Assembly: GCA_950295325.1 (NCBI GenBank)
Contig: OX485809.1
Location: forward strand, 34,548,144-34,612,143
DNA length: 64,000 bases
Direction: 5' to 3'
Origin: Polytrichum commune
Lineage: Eukaryota > Streptophyta > Polytrichopsida > Polytrichales > Polytrichaceae
Shown: positions 47,801 through 58,939 of the stretch, one piece after another
Numbering within the stretch: the stretch's first letter is position 1
Layout: each line of letters opens with the position of its first letter
Made by a program: the position numbers and the translations under genes
Notes under the pieces: generated by a model
The model's input: the letters and a program-made list of their open reading frames with translations, nothing else
The model's database searches: none
What the model was told of the DNA's origin: nothing

Positions 47801-50800
47801 AGACTGCATTTTTTAATCATGTTGTTGTGGCCCATCGAGCAGGTCTCATTTTGGTGGCTAATGCAAAACGAAATGCAATTTATGCAATTCGTGTTGATTT
47901 TGGACCTTCCTCTGCTGCTCCTCGTATGGAGTACTTGGCTGAATTCGCTGTAACAATGCCCATTCTAAGTGTAACGGTTGCAGATGATGCAATCTCTGAA
48001 AACGGGGAGGGCGTCCTCAAGATATACTGTGTGCAGACACATGCCATTCAGCAGTATACTCTTGACATGTCACAATGCTTACCCCCTGCGGACGACCTGC
48101 ATTCTGAAGGCTCTACTCCCAACACTCCCAAAAAAAGCTTGATAGTGCCACACACACCGGGGACACCCACTTCAACATCATTCTCAGCGCTGGACAAAAA
48201 TTATCCCAGTTTGATGACCATGACTAATCCAGGAGTAAGCGCATCAGCGATGAGCGCCAACACTGGCATTCCCCCACGGCCATCAGCGTTTGGGAGCTTG
48301 GTTGAGAGTCGAGGTCAACTGCACGTGACAACAGATGCTCATAAAAGTTCCGAGACCAAATTCTCCACCGTGCCATTGTTAAGAGATTCTAGAGATGGAC
48401 CAGGATCAAAGCCAACCACTCCGGGTGGACACGCAAATTCTGAAGCTGGAGTACAATCGAATAGCCGACTAAACACCCGGCCTGAGGCTTCAAGGGAGGG
48501 TCTGCCATCCTCAAATCTAACTAAGCCGCCCACGCCACCTCCGAGAAGACGCGCAAGATCAAGAAGTCCAGCGAAAGCTGATATTCAGTATAATCCTGTG
48601 TACCCTGTCCACTCCAGGCACAAAGTAGAGAAAGAAGTAAAAGACATCTGGATGGATCCAGAACCTGCCGCAGCAGTTGAGGCGTCTCTGTCCTCGTCTA
48701 GCAGCAGCTCCTTAGACGAATCATGTGACAAAGAGGACAGAGAGGGGGCGAACTCAGGCAACTTCCAGCATCAGAGTGGACCACAACTCATTACTCCTTC
48801 TGAAATTATGTCTCTCGCGGCCAGCGCCAAGAGGGATGGTCCCCAAATTCAAGGTGCGGGCCTCGATCCCATGGACGGTACGGATTGGCAAGAGGAGGAG
48901 AAATCTAGTATGTCAGGTGGTGGAAAACCTGGAATTAATGTCACAGATGATGTGCCTGGAGGTTCAGAATCGTTGCTGGAAGCTGCTGACGATTCCTCCA
49001 ACGGACATCATGCCACTGGCGTTGATTCAGTCGAGAAAGAGATGATGGCTCATAATGATGTCTGGTCTAGCCCGGGACTTAATGACGAGGTTCAAGATGG
49101 CGATAATACGGAGGACAGAGACGAGCCCAATCCGGATGATTTGCAAGAACAGCTTAAAGGAATGGCTTTGAAATTGGGTCAAGCAAATTCTAGTCTTCCT
49201 GTAATGCAATTCCAAACGTCTGCTACTCTGAAAGGAAGAAAAAGTAAGAACAAAAATGGTGACCGTGCTTCTGCAAACATACCTCTACCCACATCTTCGC
49301 AGTTGGCAACCATGCCTTCTGGAACAATGTCAGAAGGAGAGGCTGGCAATCCAACTCCAGCTCCAGTAGAAATCGGCTTGATTACCCAAGTGATTTCTAT
49401 GCAAGAATCTCTCAACCAGGTTCTGATCCATCATACCCATGTCTTTTCACGTACCCTTCCTGTAACTGACGGCGAAAGTAATATTCAGAGGATGGACTAA
49501 GTTTTCAATCCGCCCCATGATAGCAGCCAATTGCCTTACAATTTTGAAGGAACTGTATTGAAGATGACCAAGAAAATGAGTCAAGATATGTGGAGGCTAA
49601 TTGTTTTTATCAACTAGATTGAATCGATTCATTATTGCCTCATCTTTTTTATGTGTACCTTAATGGCCCATCTCATTGTGTTAAGATGTCCGTGGAACTC
49701 TGTTAATCAACAATTTGGACTTGATGTTATGTGATATAAAGAGATGTCATGTGATAAAAGTATGCTTGGCTCTCTCCAGTTGGTCACCGTACAGAAGGAG
49801 CTGCAGAAGCAAATTACGGTGATGGTCGCAGTTCCAGTCAGCAAGGAAGGAAAACGGTTGGAAGGTTGACCATATTCTTACACTCGTAGAGATGATTTCA
49901 TAGTAACATGTTGACAGGATCAAATAGAGATTATTCACAGCTTATGGTGACAGTCTAATTTATCTCAAAGAAAATTGTAGAGATGTGAATTTCCAACCTA
50001 TACCAACTGAAAACTGAATGTACTATCCAAATTTGCTATTAGGTGCACTGGGCCAACGCATGGAGAAAGTCCTGAAGGCCAATGTTGATGCTGTGTGGGC
50101 ACGGCTAGCTGAAGAAAGTGCCAAGAGAGAAAAGCAAGAACGTGAACGAATGCAGCAAGTTACCTCACTTCTTACTAATTTCATGAGTAAGGATATGCCA
50201 GTTGTCTTGGAGCGTGGGCTCAAGAAGGAAATTGCTGCAATTGGGCCTGCTGTTGCTCAGTCTATTGCAGCTCCTATTCAGAAATCAGTTTCTACAGCTG
50301 TTTCTGAAACTTTCCAGGTAGATTTTACATTGAATGCACATGTATACTTGATTAAATAAATAACAACGAAATAGGGGTTGCCAACTTGAGATGGTTTTTA
50401 AAAAGATGAATTAGCAACGGATATCTTTTAATAGATTGCTCACCTGTGTCAAAGCTCCAGCAACAAATATCTGACTGCAAAGTAACACAAAGTTTGGGTG
50501 GGTGGGCGGGGTGGCTGCACAGAAGAGTGTCGTTGAGAAAGTGTTACCCCAATTGGAGAAATCAACAATCTCTAAGCTGGAGGCAACAATGACCAAACAA
50601 CTTATGACTCAGTTTCAGACAACCGGGAGACAAGCACTGCAAGTAAGCTGGCAAGCACTTTTCAATTGAATGGACAATAATGCATTTGTTGTGGAAGGTC
50701 TAAGTATGGAAACCTTGGTGGATATTAGGAGGTCTAATTGCTAATTTTCAACCTTATTTAATTTGTCTGAGTTCGATCCAGACAACAGTAACTACTAGTA

Positions 50801-52264
50801 CCTCAATGACACTATATATATACATGTCTTTAATGTATCAAGGATCACAAGTTCTTCTTCGACTTAACAGTTTGTGTTGCTCCAACGTGCTTATAATGTG
50901 CCAGGAAGCACTCCGTTCAGGATTTGAAAACTTGGTCATCCCAGCATTTGAGCAGTCCTGTCGAAATATGTTTGAGCAAGTTGACTCTTCCTTCCAAATG
51001 GGAATGGCTGAGCACACGGCTAATACTCAGCAACAATTTGAATCATCGCATAATGCACTTGCAAGCAATCTTCAGGTTTGTTCCATCCTATTTCCTTCTG
51101 CTTCAAACTTCATGATGGGTAAATTGATCTGTTAGCAGACAAGGGGAATAATCTGGTTATATCTAAGAAATAAATGTCTTCCACCGTCGCCCAAAATAAT
51201 ATAGACTTCTTTCCAGTTATTCTTAGCAGTATCAATTCTGGATTAGGTGCTACCTGCAAGTTGCAACAAAATCAATTTTGAAAGGGGTTGTATCTGAACT
51301 GCGGGATGTGCAGCAAGCCATTGAAGGAGCGTCAACGCTAGCAAAGACTTTGAATAATGAGCTTTTGGATAGCACTGGAAAGTTGCTTGAAATGGTGGAG
51401 TTAGCTGGTGCGAACGTATCACGCAATGTGGCCGAGGTCAATCAGAGCAAAGGAACCCTGCCTGAAAAGGTAATTATATTCTGTCATCTTTCACTGGTGG
51501 TTGGTTGCCAGTTGGCTAGTCTACATACTTGAGGATCAGATGAGCAGATTGCTAGATACAATATTTTCTCTTAGCCCTGCAACCTTTGGCGCAAGTGAGT
51601 TCTGTTCGAGATCAATAATCATTCAACGTGTGCTCCAACTGAAAACAGGTGCACTCCTTACAACATGTGGAGGAGACATTGGACCCAACGATTGAGCTAC
51701 GAAGGCTTCTGCAGGAAGGAAAATGGGAGGAAGCCTTCAACAAAGCTCTAACCGTTAACGACCTGCAAGTTGTCTCTTGGCTATGTCATCAGGTTTGCTG
51801 CCTCCCTCAAATCATTCCTCATAGCCATGAATGAACCAAGCATGATTGGAGCTATTGTACTATCATTGTCTTATGATATCATCTTGCACCTGGTAAACCA
51901 AATACAAATATTGGTGAGTATTGTGGTTCTCATATTGTCTCGTATTTGCTTTCGCCAGGTCGAACCCAGTGCTATTCTTTCAGGAACGTCTCCTCGTGTC
52001 AGCCAAGGAGTTCTTCTCTCGCTAGTGCTGCAGCTGTCGTCCGAATTGACAAAGGACACAGGACACAAACTTCAATGGATCAAAGAGGCAGCTCTGGCTC
52101 TGAATCCCGATGACCCTCACCTCGGCAAATACATGCGACAATGTCTGGAGCAGGCTTACCAAAACTGTCATTGCTTGATGGGCGTCACCACAATTCCTTC
52201 CGAGCAAGCCAACCTGAGGCTGGTCATACATGTTATGAATTCCTTGATGAGTTCCTGCAAATGA
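44816..52264 (+). CDS. VCS: VARICOSE / EDC4-type mRNA-decapping scaffold (13 coding exons)
   Basis: Exons: 44816-45826, 45970-46016, 46342-46492, 46745-46972, 47182-47310, 47686-49419, 49780-49864, 50043-50317, 50523-50642, 50905-51075, 51227 (or 51230)-51469, 51649-51792, 51959-52264. All joins keep frame, giving about 1547 aa (1546 with the alternative exon 11 acceptor). Residues 1-260 are Pro/Ser/Gln-rich. From about 266 comes the EDC4 WD40 region: YDVDVRKPGELQPQLEVSPI, LLRGHTQ, LASASQDGRIYV, LASASKDGTVRIWG, GPLNRELKLWM, LILVANAKRNAIYAI and YCVQTHAIQQYTLDMSQCLP. A Ser/Pro/acidic linker follows (about 645-1080), then the helical C-terminal EDC4 domain with MVAVPVSKEGKRLE, FMSKDMP and SWLCHQ, ending VIHVMNSLMSSCK. 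Plant VARICOSE scaffolds DCP1 and DCP2 in cytoplasmic processing bodies for 5' mRNA decapping. It is longer than the ~1340 aa usual in angiosperms, mostly through the linker and N-terminus. ATG 44816 is the first in-frame ATG. Confidence 0.94.
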
Positions 52265-54333
52265 CAGGCCTCTCATGATCTGCCACACGTATCGCAGCAG
52301 AGTCACCAGATCTGGCTTCTTCACTCGATCTGCTAGAGAGATATCACGGATTAAGTATTCATGCGATTACTTGAAGTACATTATATTTTTACTTCATGCG
52401 CAGGACAATACTGGGAGAAGATCAGCCTTGTCTACTTAATTAGATTCCCACCGCAGGGAGATTGACGTGCAGAGGGCTGTAAACTGAACCATGCACACAT
52501 CTCACCTCCCCTTGCTAATTGCTGTGGTCCCATTATTATGATGATGCACCCTGCGACGCTAAGACAATTATTTTTTTATTAACCCCAAAATAGCTTGATC
52601 AGTGGTCAGTACGCAGAGCTCCTCCTGTGTGGTTCTATGCAAGAACCCTGTACAGGTATTGTTTTCCCACTTATCCATCAACCTTTTATGTACCATATAT
52701 TTTTGTTCCATTGTACTTATTAATGACAACAAGGCGTCCCTTGCCCACGCATGTGGCCTGGTTTAATTCCCATATTATCTCCATGTACTGATTTATTAAG
52801 TTGTCATGTCTGATAAGCAACTTGAATAGGTGGATCACTCACTAGTCTTGTTGTTTGTCATTCACTCTCCTCTCAATGGTTATCAAGTCCACAACCCATT
52901 TGGTTTCCCTCTGATTGTGGATATCAATGGATTAGAGTTAGGATGGGGAGAGTGAGGATTACCATCCATGGATTCAAGTTCTTGGTTGTAGCCTATGAGG
53001 GCCTACTAGGAGGCAAATGCTTAGAATGAGGACAAGGGAAACTTCTCATTCACCATCGATTTTATGCACTAATTCCTCAGTCAAAAATTGGAAAATTATG
53101 TGCACAAACCATTCAAATCCCATTCGAGTACTCAACAATGTGCACATGTAACACATTATGCATAGCTATCGTTTGTGGGGAATAACTTCATGACTCAATT
53201 TACTAACTTTATGGACTTACTTAAAAAAAAATGTCGTACTCAATTGAAACTATATTTTTTAGTTACTTCAATTCAATGGGAAGACGCCGCAAATCTCTCA
53301 AAACCCTTTGAATACATCTACATTTCATGGGAGATGTGTAAATTCTTAGTTGTTATTTGAACTTGGAAGGGGGGGGGGGGGGTGGGGCTAGTGAAAAACG
53401 TAGAAACTACGTGAGATAAAATATAGGGTCTCATATATTAATTATGGATATATTTTTGTAAATAATTACATATAATATAGGGTGCTTTAGGTGTGTGAAA
53501 CATGAGTATATGTAATATAAAATTTGACATAATATAATAAAATTACCTAAGTGGTACATATAAAATTCCATGGAGATAAAGGGCTCAATATGAAAAATCA
53601 TCTACCTTGCACTTCAATTGTGAAGAATTGATGAATAATTGTTGATTTTTATTTTATTTTATTGTGAAGAATCGAGGATGGAGGAAATCATTTGTGAAAT
53701 GTCTCCTAGGATTTCAAGGGGGTTGGGATGTAAGGAAGAAAGGAACTCTGCAAAGAGTGGGGTTAGGGTTAGGGTATCACACTGGACTCATCAATTGCCT
53801 CTCCTCTCCTCTCCTCTCCTCTCCTCTTCTTTGTTATGTTTGTTTTATATTTGATAAGTGTTCACTTGTCACACCTAAAGCTAATCACCTACATAGCTTT
53901 GTTATGTAATTCTTTGATATTGGGTTAAAGTTTTGCAATCAGGTAGTGTCAAGAGTACAGTAGTCCAGGTGAGACTCTTCAATTCTCTTTGCCCATGTGA
54001 CATTGCACTAGTGGGATTTGCCAACTTTAGCACCACATTTAGTAGCACTTTATGTTATAAGCTACATTATCTTGAATTGATATTGTGTCATTGTCAACAT
54101 TTTTTTTTGGGCTACGCGAGGGCATTTTGCTACACATCGTCATTTTGGAGCTAAATTATTTAGGGCATGCAAAAAAAATTATGCCAATGGGCAACTAGAA
54201 AGCTTTGTGGTCCTTGATAGCCTAGTAGCTGACACAAATGGGGGCATGGGTGACCACCATTTAGCGCCATTGAGGCCCTTGATGGGGCTCAAAAATCCAA
54301 TGGTGAGGGTCTGTGAGCCCATCTGCTCCCCCC
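52265..54333. other. VARICOSE 3' flank and intergenic DNA
   Basis: The first ~450 bp are probably 3' untranslated; no clean AATAAA was seen. A 14-base G run lies at 53369-53382 and (CTCCT)n at about 53800-53826. No gene recognised. Confidence 0.5.
53800..53826. repeat. (CTCCT)n microsatellite
   Basis: About five CTCCT pentamers in a pyrimidine tract. Confidence 0.9.
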
Positions 54334-54336
54334 TAA

Positions 54337-55815
54337 GGGCCAAGTTCCATGTGCCGGTCCCAGTCTGTTTTTTTCAAAATAAATGGGTGGGCCGGTGAAA
54401 AGAGGGTGGTGCCATGTGCCCATCCCTCTCACCCAAGGACCGGTTCCCCCCCATGGATGGGTGTCCCACATTTTGTGTTGTGCAAGAATGGGTGCCAAAA
54501 GACCGGCGGTCCTAATGGTCACAAGAAGGACATGTGTCGGTTAGAAAGCTCCGGTGACTGGATCGGCCGGTCACCTAGGGTACACTCTTGGATACTAAAG
54601 GCCACTTTGTTCTTCAAGTTCTTTCTTTTGAGGAGTACTCCTAGGGAACGTGTATTTTATGATGTTTTTAGAATCTAGATCTTAACTATATATATATATA
54701 TAAGGCAAACAAACCAAAGGAAACACTCATGAAATATTTAAAAGACTATTTTGGTATCATTTAGGTGTCATAGTTAAGTTTTATTAAAACAAACACATGA
54801 TTATTTCACTTTATGTAGTGGTTACATTGACAATTAGATTATCAATTAGGGGTATAAACTTAAAAAAATTTGTATGTATCAGTGCATGCAATGTTGACAG
54901 CCACTCGCCTCACTCTAATTACCCGAACAATAATCCGGTAGTGAGTAGGCAATTTACTTACCAAAACCGGGGGCACTTGGGTATAGTTCATACTCTTGCA
55001 TTTAAATTTAGAAAATTAGTGTAACTTGAAATTTACAATGTAGTCAACATTAATCAAAATTGTTGACATTCTTAGATTAATTATGATTTTGAATTAGGTT
55101 GTCCTGCTATAGCCTTTTACCCAATCTTGGCCAAAGTAATCAGATTATTCATGGATTGCGTCAATAAGCTAAACCACATATTGATAATCACACGAGGGAT
55201 CTCTCCTCTATTCAATTCTTCTACGAGGCACACCCTAAACCATGTAACAAACCATGTAGCAAACCCTAAACCATGTAAATGCATGTTATTTTTGCAAATC
55301 TATTAACGCAAAAATAATGAACTATGTGCTTTTACTTTAAATTCATCCTGGACTACCATTATCTTAATTCTAGTTAATATGTATTGATGATGGCTCATGT
55401 TACGTGTCGGGTTTAATAAAAAAAATGTATCAAAAATCACTTATAAACAATGTACAATGACAATTTCAACTAAAAAAATAATATGTATAAATATTTCCAT
55501 AGATGACAGCAGTACCAACCTACGCATATCAACAACATATAATTTGGAATTCATTTAATAAATGTATGGAAATTGATGTGCAAATCAAATATGAAAAGTT
55601 AAATGATGATGACCTCCATTGCCGGTGACCTTCGTAAAGTGTCATGTCTTATCACTCACCAAATTTAGTTAAAAAGTAAGAAATCGAAATAAACCGGCAC
55701 CCCACATAGAAGTACCCCTCCATAAAATGGGTGACATCACCCATTTTTTGGATGATGTGACCCGTTTCTCACCCATTTAAAACACGGACCGGGACCGGCA
55801 CATGGAACTTGGCCC
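54337..55815 (-). mobile_element. PIF/Harbinger-like non-autonomous element, 1479 bp, copy 2
   Basis: The ends GGGCCAAGTTCCATGTGCCG and its perfect complement at the right are flanked by TAA at 54334-54336 and 55816-55818. In reverse complement it aligns nearly end to end with 31341-32410. Between about 54590 and 55010 it has ~400 bp missing from the other copy, either an insertion here or a deletion there. The reading frame shared by the two (for example GHKKDMC.LESSGD) follows from DNA similarity and has no known domain. Confidence 0.9.
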
Positions 55816-55818
55816 TAA

Positions 55819-56344
55819 CCCTAGTTGGAGCTATCCCTTCTCCCTCAGTAGCCCTGAGCTAGCCGTTGAGTGGCTCCCTGGCCTCCCACCCCCTAGCCTC
55901 CTCGCTCCTCTTCCATTCCTTGCTCGTCAACTCCCCCGAGGTAGTCCTTCCCCTTGCAACTCCACTTGCCACACACGCTCCCCCGAGGTAGCTCTCCCCT
56001 TTGTAAATCCACCTGCCACACGCTCTTCCCCTCATTGTTCCTTGGGTTGTTGCACTCCTACTCACTGCTCACTGGTACCTCCTTGTGTTTTTTTCCCTAC
56101 CTTTGTTATTGGTGTCCTTTGTCAACCCTCATTCTTGGAAATGTTGGTATTCATCACCGCTCTTGTGCCTCCTCATTGCCACGTTGTTGTTCATTGCTTC
56201 CCTGCTACTCATCATCATCACATTCTTGTTCATCATCGACCTGTTGTTTGTTATGGTCACATGCCTTGTTGGGTTTCTTTATGGATCGGACCGATTAACA
56301 TAAACAGTTGAGTAAGGCATACAACCCCTATTTGGCTATTTTTT
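55819..56344. other. C/T-rich intergenic DNA
   Basis: Three overlapping + frames of 72-169 codons arise from low-complexity CTCCT/CATCAT-rich sequence. None resembles a protein family. Confidence 0.45.
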
Positions 56345-56502
56345 TAATTGGGACATCTATGTTTGAATGGTATGTGAATACATATACTTTTGAGAACAAA
56401 GTATATCTATAAAAAAAAAACATGTATTTACAAGAGGTTGGGCTACATGCTCAAAACACGATAACCATTCTAGGCTTAATAGTCAACATATTTGGGAAGA
56501 CC
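56345..56502 (+). repeat. Dispersed repeat R2, copy 5 (interrupted)
   Basis: Contains GGGACATCTATGTTTGAATG, GGGCTACATGCTCAAAACA and CCATTCTAGGCTTAATAGTC in family order. It is cut by the MITE at 56503; sequence from 56922 may continue it. Confidence 0.6.
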
Positions 56503-56913
56503 CACGGGTAGATCACTCCATTGTCAAGTTGAACACCACGTGCGACCAAAAAAAATATTCTTTTGGTAAGTTGCACCACCAAAATGGGTCAAAATTTTAT
56601 CAATTTTTTTTTTCATGAGTAGATATACACAGTACCTATGACATAGTCAAAAGTGGTAACTAAATTTGATGATTTGTTTTTTTCATAAAACATACCATTT
56701 CTAACTAGAATGACACAGAATTGAACTAAAACAATTACTAAAAAAATAAAGATGACTAAAAATTTCAAAAAAGTATACAAAATATACTATCAATGGTTAT
56801 GTATATGTAGAAAAAATATCATAAATTTTAAAATTATATATGGCATGTAATATAGGGGTAGCAAACTTTGTCCGCACGTGGTGTCAACTTGACAATGAAG
56901 TGACCTCCCCGTG
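56503..56913. mobile_element. Inverted-repeat MITE, 411 bp, 8-bp duplication
   Basis: CACGGGTAGATCACTCCATT at the left is inverted at the right as CACGGGGAGGTCACTTCATT, and the match continues through GTCAAGTTG..CACCACGTGCG for over 40 bp. A perfect 8-bp duplication, GGAAGACC, lies at 56495-56502 and 56914-56921. Eight bases suggests hAT, although the CACGG ends are atypical. The interior is AT-rich without coding capacity. It is inserted in an R2 repeat. Confidence 0.88.
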
Positions 56914-57161
56914 GGAAGACCTATATATCAATTTAATCTTCACTTTGATAATGAACATGATATGCATATGAGCTCCGAAAATTATGAGGAAAATGCCTAC
57001 GGCCTTGATTGGATTTGGCAACCATCTTGTACTATCACGTGTTTGATATCCTAAGAGAAGTGGGCTAATTGGAAAAATAACCATTTAAGGGATGTCTGCT
57101 CTCCTATTGCCATCCATTCTCCTCTAGATGGTTAACTAGTCCATGATAGTAAGTTAGTTAC

Positions 57162-57504
57162 CTCGGGGGGGGGGGGGCAGTGTGTTAAAAAGTTAAGGAT
57201 ATAGGTGCGAACAACCACTATTTTATAGGGGGGTATTACTTTCAATTCTCTTCTTTTTCACACATGCTATCATTATGTAAATTTCTACTTTGGGTTAATA
57301 GAAAAATGGCTTGCATTACTTATAATTCCAAATTACCTATTATTCCATACCCTATAGTACTTTAAAGATGTCCAGTGCCATTTTTGATACCCTATATTAC
57401 TCTTAAGCCCAATTATAATTTTTTGCTCCCATGTTTTTAAAATACCCTATCATTTGTTCGCACGTATATTGCTACTCCAACCAATGACTACCCCCCCCCC
57501 CCAA
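57162..57504. mobile_element. Inverted-repeat MITE with poly-G/poly-C ends, ~340 bp
   Basis: A 13-base G run at 57165-57177 and a 12-base C run at 57491-57502 sit at opposite ends, with GTGCGAACAA inverted just inside each. GTTAGTTAC is repeated outside at 57153-57161 and 57505-57513; the identity extends to AAGTTAGTTAC. A 9-bp duplication would suggest a Mutator-type element, but exact ends are uncertain because of the homopolymers. Confidence 0.7.
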
Positions 57505-57718
57505 GTTAGTTACATTGATATGTGCAATTAGGTTGCCTTCGCGAATGTGTTGCCTCTTTACCCATACAAATTACTTTGGGTCAAGATCACATCACAAAAA
57601 CTTATATAAAAATATGTATAGAAACCATAGTAAAAATATGTGTCTTGTATCTTTCTATTGTGGTATTAAATATTCAAAATACTATGGAATGTCAATAAAT
57701 TAGCGTGAGGCAACCTAA

Positions 57719-58025
57719 GGGCCAAGTTTGATTGCGGTGACAAAGTGCACCGATCGGTCAAGAGTTTCTACCTAAGATTAGGTTATTTGAGGCAACGGTT
57801 GGTATGTGGACAAGATGAAATAAAAATCATTTAAAAAATGCCTCAAGTTGGAGTTCTCCAGAGCTGAGTTTCTTGTATGAGGGTTTGAGGTTGCCCAAGA
57901 AACTTGACCTCCGGAGAACTCCCCTAAGAAAAAGAGTGTTGCCATGTTAATAGCAATGTCATTTTTTCATCCATGCTTTGAAATTCTCCACTGGAGAAGT
58001 CTCAACTGTAATGTAAACCTTGACC
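57719..58025 (+). mobile_element. ~305-bp MITE, family with CTCCAG-rich interior, copy 2
   Basis: Partner of the inverted copy at 21432-21735. It starts GGGCCAAGTTTG directly after a TAA and ends AACCTTGACC, a weak inverted repeat. The start resembles the PIF/Harbinger-like ends at 54337, but no second TAA is present. It lies about 900 bp upstream of the RRP1 start codon. Confidence 0.7.
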
Positions 58026-58939
58026 GGTGAAAACCCCATTTCATAGCCCAAATCAAATTACTCCATTTCCTAACAATCTTTCACTTCTTCGCCGTAGTCT
58101 GAGCCCTAACTGCATACACATATAAGTGTAGAGCACTAAATTTGAACGTTCCCTAACGGTCTGTCCAATTGGGAGCGGAGCGCCGGGTCGCCCCCCCAAT
58201 GCGAACCCCGGGATCGAACGTCCCTGAGCCAATAATCATGGGCCGGGTGGCCTCCAACTCGATCCCCGGGATTGGGTTACCCTTTCCCTTCCCCGTCTCG
58301 GCTGCCCTGGTTGGCTCTTTCATTGCAGGCTTGCTTGGCCGCCATAGCCATGCCACCACCGCCTTCCGCTCTCATCTGCTCCTCTTCTTCTCTAAACCTA
58401 GCGCCCTAACATCATCAACTCACCCTAGGTTACTTACTTATTAGTCCATCCATCAATTCGTGACTCCTCATTCTCGTCGCAATCATCGTACTCTTCACCG
58501 TGTTCCTTTTTTTAAGAGAGCCTCGTGAAGACTAGGCTTGCTTGCAGTACTTAGGTCACTTCTATCTGTGTTCTTTCTTTCTGGAGGTCAGGGAAAAAGA
58601 CAGGTCAACTTAACTTAGGTTACGGGGTTAGGTTTCTCGGGTTGTGCTGCTTTTGAGCTCCTGTTTTTGAGCTTGAGTCGCTGTTGTACTAGCAACGGGT
58701 GTCTGGTTGTTATTGTTCGGTTCGGTTTGTTTTGATTTGCTCTTGAGTATATGGGAATGGGGGTGTTAAGGGGATCAGTAACATGGTTGTTGCTGCATTG
58801 TTGATGGTTGGCGCTTAGTCGCCGGGTTGGTCGAGAGGCATTGTTGCGGAAGGGTACTGGTGAGGTAGAGGTGAGAAGAGTGGGATTTTGTTCATGTAAC
58901 GTGTCGACAAGGAGTAAGGCAGGCTATTAGGCAGGAAGG
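58026..58939 (+). promoter_or_regulatory. Probable promoter and leader of the RRP1 gene
   Basis: GC content rises at 58165-58330. TGGGCC at 58239-58244 resembles the site II element common in promoters of plant ribosome-biogenesis genes, and GCCCTAAC words lie at 58102 and 58401. Upstream ATGs exist, for example a 12-codon frame at 58783-58818 and ATG-TAA at about 58894. The transcription start is not defined. Confidence 0.4.

Noticed and set aside
54349-54678. Reading frame shared by the two PIF/Harbinger-like copies
   Set aside because: The similarity is explained by nucleotide identity of the elements. There is no transposase or Myb motif, and stops differ between copies.
55802-56311. 169-codon + frame
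   Set aside because: Low-complexity C/T-rich sequence read in several overlapping frames; it begins at the element end and has no recognised domain.
58165-58300. tRNA-like A and B box words on the minus strand
   Set aside because: TTGGCTCAGG and GTTCGATCC are only about ten bases apart, too close for a tRNA or SINE promoter, and no cloverleaf can be drawn.
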